From Phycisphaerae bacterium (GTDB taxonomy: Bacteria; Planctomycetota; Phycisphaerae; UBA1845; Fen-1342): DNA of 64,000 nt. Position numbers and translations under genes: made by a program. Position 1 is the stretch's first letter, and the number at the start of each line of letters is the position of its first letter. The notes below the pieces were generated by a model, which saw only the letters and a list, made by a program, of their open reading frames with translations, was not told the DNA's origin and did no database searches. Shown piece by piece: positions 59,262-64,000 of the stretch. Location: NCBI GenBank assembly GCA_030428945.1, contig JAUIEC010000010.1, forward strand, positions 124,001 through 188,000. Reading direction: 5' to 3'.

Positions 59262-61850
59262 ATGACCCGCATCCTGGCCGTGATCGTCCTGTTGCTGGCC
59301 GCGACCCTTGCCGGGCGTGCTCAGGATCCGCCGGCGTCGCAGCCGGCCGCCAGTGCCCCGACCTCGCAGCCGGCCGCCAGTCAGCCGGCCGTCAATCCGT
59401 TCCGCTCGCCGTACAGCATGGTGGGCTTCTTCCTGGGGAACGTCGATCCGGAAACGTCGGACGAGGAGATCGACCCGGCCGTGTTTGACTGCCTGGACCA
59501 GGCGGCGGTCGACCCGGAGCGCTGGAAGCAGAACAAGTTCGAGTACGCCCGCCAACTGGCCGAGATCCTGGGCGAGCTTGAAGGTCGGGGCCTGTTCGAT
59601 CCGGAGGAGCTGCCGACTGATCCGGCCACCGAGCCGGCCCCGATCATCGGGAACGCGGACCTGGCGTTGACGTTGCAGCGGGTCCGGGTCGACGGTGGGG
59701 GCGAGGAGGGGGCTGACCGATTCAACTGGGTCTTCACGGCCGCGACGGTCGGGCGGTTGCCGGAACTGCATGCCAAGCTGGCGGAGCTCGACCAGGCCGG
59801 GGAGACGCCGGAGGCGCCGACGCCTTCGGCGGTGCCGCGCGAGGATCTCGATCGCCTGTTGTCGCCGGCGCAGATGCTGAGTTACTTCCTGAACCAGCAG
59901 GCGGCGGCCGAGACGGACACGACGGCGTACCGCAAGGCGATGGCGTGCATTGACTTCGGGGGGTTGCTCGAGGATCGCAACGCGGACGGGCCGCGATATG
60001 TCGACGACCTGGCGCGGGTGCTGACGTTCCTGATCGACAACGAGGCGTTGAAGATCGACGACGTGCAGGCGGCCGAGGGCAAGCGCCTGGCGACGATCAA
60101 CAGCAGCAGTTTCCGGGCGTTGCAGATCGAACTGGCCGAGCAGCCGGACGGGGCGTGGGTGTTCACGACCGAGACGGTCCGGGGCATTCGCCAGTGGGCG
60201 TCCGAGGTCGGTGACCTGACGAGCATTCCGAACGACACGAGTTCGCCGCGTGCGACGCTGAACCTGTTCTTCCAGGCGATGGTCCGGCAGGAGCTGGACG
60301 AGGCGATCCGCTGTTTCGACACGCGCGGGCTGGACAACGCGGATCCGTCGGTGCTGCACGACCTGGCGGGCAAGCTGTGGCTGGTGCTGAACCGTCACAA
60401 GCTGTACGTGATGGCGACGGTTCCGAAGCAGGTCGAGGGCAAGCGGTTCGAGCTGCTGACGCACGCGGTCGGGCGGATCGAGCTGCTGCGTTCGGTCGAC
60501 AAGGAGGGCACCGAGCGGTGGCTGTTCCCGCCGACGACGATTCGCGACATTGATTCGTTGTACGCGGCGTATGCCAGCAAGCCGATTCTGCCGGAACTGG
60601 ACGGGCAGCGGATTTCGCCATGGGCGCTGCCGAGCCTGTACATCCGCGAGTACCTGGTTCCGCCGAGCTACAAGCACGACTGGAACGGGCTGCAGATCTG
60701 GCAGTGGCTCGGGCTGGGGTTCACGGCCCTGGCCAGCGCGCTGGCGTACCTGCTGTCGGCCCGGCTGATTCCGCCGCTGGTTCGGCGGGTGTTGTCGACC
60801 CGCGACGCGGTGATCCTGCCGACGACGGTGCGTCGCAGTCTGCGGCCGCTGTTTTACCTGGCGTTGATCGGCACGCTGACGCTGGGGTTGCGGCTGCTGG
60901 ACCTGGGCGCCGAGACGATGAGCTGGGTACTGTGGACGCTGCGGATGGTGGCGACGATCGTCGCGGTCTGGGCGGCGTACCAGGTGATTGACCTGGGGAC
61001 GGCGTTCTTCTCCGTGATCGCGTCGGGGACCCGCAGTCGGCTGGACGACGTGCTGGTGCCGCTGGTGCAGAAGACGCTGAAGGTGGTGGCGGCCGCGCTG
61101 GGCGGGATCGTGATCGCCAATGCGTTCGGGGCGAACGTGGGTCCGCTGCTGGCCGGTCTGGGGGTTGGTGGTCTGGCGTTTGGTCTGGCGGCGCAGGACA
61201 CGCTGAAGAACTTCTTCGGATCGGTCAACGTGGTGCTGGATCGTCCGTTCCAGGTGGGTGACTGGGTGCGGGTGGGGGATACCGAGGGGACGATCGAGGC
61301 GGTCGGTCTGCGGAGCACGCGGATCCGGACGTTCTACAACTCTGAGATCACGGTGCCGAACTCGAGCCTGATGACGACGGCGATCGACAACATGGGGCGT
61401 CGGCGGTACCGGCGGATCAGCACGCAGCTCGGGGTGCTGTACTCGACCACGCCCGAGCAGTTGGACGCCTTCTGCGAGGGGATTCGCGAGTTGATCCGTC
61501 AGCATCCGTATACGCGGAAGGACTACTTCCACGTATACGTCAACCAGTTCTCGGCGAGTTCGATCGACATCCTGCTGTATTGTTTCCACGAGTGTCCGGA
61601 CTGGAGCGTGGAACTGCGCGAGCGGCACCGGTTGTTGCTGGACATCATGCGGCTGGCGAAGCGGCTGGGGGTCGAGTTCGCGTACCCGACGCAGACGCTG
61701 CACCTGCATCACGACAGCAGTCCGGACACGCCGCCGCCCGAGACCCCGCCCGTGCCGACGGAGCGCAGCGCGGCCGAGGTTTTCGGCCGGGACGCGGCCG
61801 CGGGGATCACGACCGAGTTTCCACCCGCGGCGGACGAGTTGCCGAAGTAG
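59262..61850 (+). CDS. MscS-family mechanosensitive channel with a large extracytoplasmic domain
   Basis: A signal peptide (ILAVIVLLLAATLAGRAQ) and a Pro/Ser-rich linker precede a roughly 430-residue periplasmic domain with two related blocks. Four membrane helices follow from about residue 475. The pore helix and Gly/Ala-rich lining are the classic GLGVGGLAFGLAAQDTLKNF. The cytoplasmic beta domain follows (DRPFQVGDWVRVGDTEGTIE, STRIRTFYNSEITVPNSSLM). At 862 aa it resembles MscK/YbdG-like large channels rather than MscS. It likely releases osmolytes on hypo-osmotic shock. Confidence 0.88.
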   Translation: MTRILAVIVLLLAATLAGRAQDPPASQPAASAPTSQPAASQPAVNPFRSPYSMVGFFLGNVDPETSDEEIDPAVFDCLDQAAVDPERWKQNKFEYARQLAEILGELEGRGLFDPEELPTDPATEPAPIIGNADLALTLQRVRVDGGGEEGADRFNWVFTAATVGRLPELHAKLAELDQAGETPEAPTPSAVPREDLDRLLSPAQMLSYFLNQQAAAETDTTAYRKAMACIDFGGLLEDRNADGPRYVDDLARVLTFLIDNEALKIDDVQAAEGKRLATINSSSFRALQIELAEQPDGAWVFTTETVRGIRQWASEVGDLTSIPNDTSSPRATLNLFFQAMVRQELDEAIRCFDTRGLDNADPSVLHDLAGKLWLVLNRHKLYVMATVPKQVEGKRFELLTHAVGRIELLRSVDKEGTERWLFPPTTIRDIDSLYAAYASKPILPELDGQRISPWALPSLYIREYLVPPSYKHDWNGLQIWQWLGLGFTALASALAYLLSARLIPPLVRRVLSTRDAVILPTTVRRSLRPLFYLALIGTLTLGLRLLDLGAETMSWVLWTLRMVATIVAVWAAYQVIDLGTAFFSVIASGTRSRLDDVLVPLVQKTLKVVAAALGGIVIANAFGANVGPLLAGLGVGGLAFGLAAQDTLKNFFGSVNVVLDRPFQVGDWVRVGDTEGTIEAVGLRSTRIRTFYNSEITVPNSSLMTTAIDNMGRRRYRRISTQLGVLYSTTPEQLDAFCEGIRELIRQHPYTRKDYFHVYVNQFSASSIDILLYCFHECPDWSVELRERHRLLLDIMRLAKRLGVEFAYPTQTLHLHHDSSPDTPPPETPPVPTERSAAEVFGRDAAAGITTEFPPAADELPK

Positions 61851-61894
61851 GGGGGAGGGTCCTCCGGGAACCTGACGCGTGCGCTGACCGGGAA

Positions 61895-62228
61895 AAATAT
61901 CGTGCGGAACGCGTTGCGACGTAGCGGGTTACGTGTGGTTCAGGTGTTTACCCGCTACCGCGGATTCGTTCCGGCACGGAAAATGAACCTGGGTGGGGGG
62001 GTACCCCGGGTACGAGCGCGCGCCCGCCACACCGGCTTGCGGGCTTGAACTGCCTGGTCTCTGTTTGCCGGTCGACCGTCCGTACGCCGAAAATATCGTG
62101 CGGAACGCGTTGCGGCGTGGCGGGTTACGTGCGGTTCAGGTGTTTACCCGCTACCGCGGATTCGTTCCGGCACGGAAAATGAACTTGGGTGGGGGGGTAC
62201 CCCGGGGACGAGCGCGCGCCCGCCACAC
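61895..62228. repeat. Two direct copies of a roughly 140-bp element
   Basis: Copies at 61896-62033 and 62091-62228 (offset 195 bp), about 95% identical, separated by 57 bp of unrelated DNA. Each ends in GGGTACCCCGGG-type sequence and CGCGCGCCCGCCACAC. Part of the element is found inverted at 21.34 kb. This pair occupies most of the 447-bp gap after the MscS gene; no gene is visible in it. Confidence 0.88.
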
Positions 62229-62297
62229 TTCGTCGGGGCTGCGGCGCGGATCAGCGTGCCACCGCGCCGATGCGCCGGAAACACGACGGGCCGACCG

Positions 62298-63761
62298 CTA
62301 CTCCAGTCCGCCACGCAGCGGACGCTTGCGCTTGCGGGTCTTCTCGCGGCTCGCGAGCAGGGCCTCGACGTTGGCGATCTCCTCGGCGCTGGCCTCGCCC
62401 GAGTCCGTCTTCTCCTTCATCGACAGCGAAATCCGCCGCTGGCCCAGGTCGATCTGCTTGACCCGCACCCGCACGTCCTGCCCCTCCTGCACCACGTCAC
62501 GCGGCGTGCGGATCCGCTTGTCGCTCAGCTCGGACACGTGCACCAGCCCCTCGATCCCCTCGCCAAGCTCGACGAACGCACCGAAGTCCGCGATCCGCGT
62601 GACCTTGCCCTCGACGAACTGATCCACCGGGAAGCGAACGTCGACACCCTCCCACGGGTCCGACGACATCGCCTTCAGGCTCAGCCCGATCTTCCGCTTG
62701 TCCGTATCAACCGACAGGATCGCAACCCGCACCGACGCGCCCTCGTTGACCACGTCCCGCGGATGCCGGATCCGGTGCGTCCAGCTCATCTCGCTGATCG
62801 GGATCAGACCCTCGATCCCCGGCTCCAGCTCCACGAACGCGCCGAAGTCCATCAGCTTCGTGACCTTTCCGTCCACCGTCTGACCCGCCCGGTAGTTCGC
62901 GCCCGCCAGGTCCCACGGGTCCGCCTCGAGCTGCTTCATGCCCAGCGAGATCCGCCCGCGGTCGTGATCGATCTTCAGGATCTCGACCTGCAGTTGCTGC
63001 CCCTCCTTGACCACGTCCTTCGGATGCGCAACCCGGCCCCAGCTCATGTCGCTGACATGCAGCAGACCGTCGATCCCGCCAATGTCCACGAACGCCCCAA
63101 AGTCCGTCAGCCGGCGGACCGTGCCCGCCCGACGCTGGCCGACCTCCAGCGTCGCCTTCGCCTCGGCCCGGGCCTCGTCGCGGCGCTTCTCCAGAATCCG
63201 CCGGTGACTGACCACCACCCGCTTGCCGCGCCGGTCGACTTCGGTCACTTCACATTCCAGCTTGCGGCCGACGTACGGGGCGAAGTCCTCGATCCGCTCC
63301 ATCTCCACCTGGCTCTTCGGCATGAACGCCCGCAGCTTGCCGGCCGTCAGCTCCAGCCCGCCAATGTTGACCCCCGTCACCCGGGCCTCGATCACGTCCC
63401 CGACCTGGAGCGACTTCAGGTTCGCGTCGCTGCGGGCCTCGCGCAGCGAGAGCCGCATCAGGCCGGACTCGCGGTCCAGCCCCTGCATCATGAAGGACAT
63501 GACCTGCCCCGGCTGCGGCGGTTCGTTCTCCGGGAACTCGTCGATCGCCAGGAAGGCCTCGCTCTTGCCGCCCAGGTCGACGAACACGTCCGTGCCGCGG
63601 ACCTGCAGGATCCGCCCGCGGACGCGACCACGTTCGTCGGGCTCGGTGCTGCTCTCCAGGGGGTCGCCGACCAGGGCTTCAAGCTCCTCGGCCGTCAGGT
63701 CGGCGAGCTGGTCGTCGAGTTCGCGCTTCAGTTCGTCGTCCTGGTAGTCGCTGGGATTCAC
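62298..63761 (-). CDS. rpsA: Ribosomal protein S1-like protein with five S1 domains
   Basis: An RNA-binding protein of 487 aa. Five S1 domains are visible, beginning at about residues 40 ([20 protein letters not shown]), 120 ([20 protein letters not shown]), 210 ([20 protein letters not shown]), 300 ([20 protein letters not shown]) and 385 ([20 protein letters not shown]). The last three are the classic FGAFV type. A basic tail ([12 protein letters not shown]) ends the protein. It is shorter than the six-domain E. coli S1. The start is GTG at 63761, with AGGTGG before it; no ATG is suitable. Confidence 0.88.
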   Translation of the reverse strand: MNPSDYQDDELKRELDDQLADLTAEELEALVGDPLESSTEPDERGRVRGRILQVRGTDVFVDLGGKSEAFLAIDEFPENEPPQPGQVMSFMMQGLDRESGLMRLSLREARSDANLKSLQVGDVIEARVTGVNIGGLELTAGKLRAFMPKSQVEMERIEDFAPYVGRKLECEVTEVDRRGKRVVVSHRRILEKRRDEARAEAKATLEVGQRRAGTVRRLTDFGAFVDIGGIDGLLHVSDMSWGRVAHPKDVVKEGQQLQVEILKIDHDRGRISLGMKQLEADPWDLAGANYRAGQTVDGKVTKLMDFGAFVELEPGIEGLIPISEMSWTHRIRHPRDVVNEGASVRVAILSVDTDKRKIGLSLKAMSSDPWEGVDVRFPVDQFVEGKVTRIADFGAFVELGEGIEGLVHVSELSDKRIRTPRDVVQEGQDVRVRVKQIDLGQRRISLSMKEKTDSGEASAEEIANVEALLASREKTRKRKRPLRGGLE

Positions 63762-63801
63762 TGTCGGTTCCACCTGATTGATGCCCTGAGACGTGCTTGG
63801 G

Positions 63802-64000
63802 TTACCTGTCGGTAATCTTGATGGTACCTTTTGGAGCCCCGGAAACAAGCGAGCTTTCCGATGTTTCCGCCGCACCCGCGGGCCGCGCCGCACGCGACGG
63901 ACGCCGCTGCAGACGCCCCCGCAGCGTCCACATCTGCACCGCCGCGGCCGCACAGCAGACCGCCGCGACGATCAGCGAAACCTCGAATCGCCCGGTCAGA
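63802..64000 (-). CDS. C-terminal part of a membrane protein (runs off the window)
   Basis: About 65 codons on the minus strand give a hydrophobic helix (VSLIVAAVCCAAAAVQMWTL), then a basic, Ala-rich tail (RGRLQRRPSRAARPAG) and end at TAA. The third-position GC bias supports coding. It lies 40 bp upstream of the S1 gene on the same strand. Identity unknown. Confidence 0.4.
   Translation of the reverse strand, partial: LTGRFEVSLIVAAVCCAAAAVQMWTLRGRLQRRPSRAARPAGAAETSESSLVSGAPKGTIKITDR

Overview
The window is GC-rich, densely coding DNA from a diderm bacterium, most likely a planctomycete of the Phycisphaerae type. The clues are a DUF1800/DUF1501 secreted gene pair, a PEP-CTERM protein, Cys-capped dockerin-like C-termini on secreted proteins, LPS genes (kdsC, an lptC-like start, lptB), and oversized signal peptidases. 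These assignments come from reading motifs; no database search was possible.

Layout. 0-2.3 kb: lptC-like start, kdsC, a metallo-beta-lactamase-fold hydrolase and a membrane protein. 2.3-2.7 kb: three tandem 121-bp repeats carrying a GTAG-led palindrome. 2.7-9.7 kb: argS, a glycosyltransferase, hpt, a degenerate HD protein beside an HDOD protein, and a small membrane protein. 9.8-11.5 kb: an AT-richer three-gene cassette of unknown function. 11.9-16.6 kb: a NatA/NatB-like ABC exporter, a PKD/LamG lipoprotein and a rhodanese-methyltransferase fusion. 16.8-21 kb: two tandem giant signal peptidases I and lptB. 21-29.5 kb: repeats, two PEP-CTERM-like proteins, an acyl-CoA dehydrogenase-like protein, tRNA(CAT), a TraB-family protein, a PTS-IIA regulator, a TIM-barrel isomerase and a thioredoxin-fold protein without cysteines. 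29.6-32 kb: rpsU, rsfS and an AbiE toxin-antitoxin pair. 32.8-36.2 kb: pheS-pheT of the archaeal/eukaryotic architecture. 36.3-42 kb: small unknowns, a folK-flavin reductase fusion and korAB. 42-53.4 kb: an accessory, partly decayed zone, punctuated by nine loci of one palindrome and interrupted by trxA and the DUF1800-DUF1501 pair. 53.5-64 kb: a 1010-aa secreted protease, CoA-binding, STAS and Mpo1-like proteins, MscS and a multi-S1 protein.

The most unusual aspect is the intergenic DNA. At least four repeat systems coexist. First, octanucleotide tandem repeats in three families (GGGAGCRA, TTACTTGC, GTGAARRC), mostly at gene ends or next to promoters. Second, GTAG-led REP-like palindromes. 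Third, a symmetrical palindrome GGGGACAGCCACGTGGCTGTCCCC flanked by A and T runs, which brackets accessory genes, a truncated gene duplicate and pseudogenes. Fourth, a roughly 140-bp element present as a direct pair at 61.9-62.2 kb, with part of it inverted at 21.3 kb. The palindrome-delimited zone and the three-gene cassette at 9.8-11.5 kb are the best candidates for undescribed biology.
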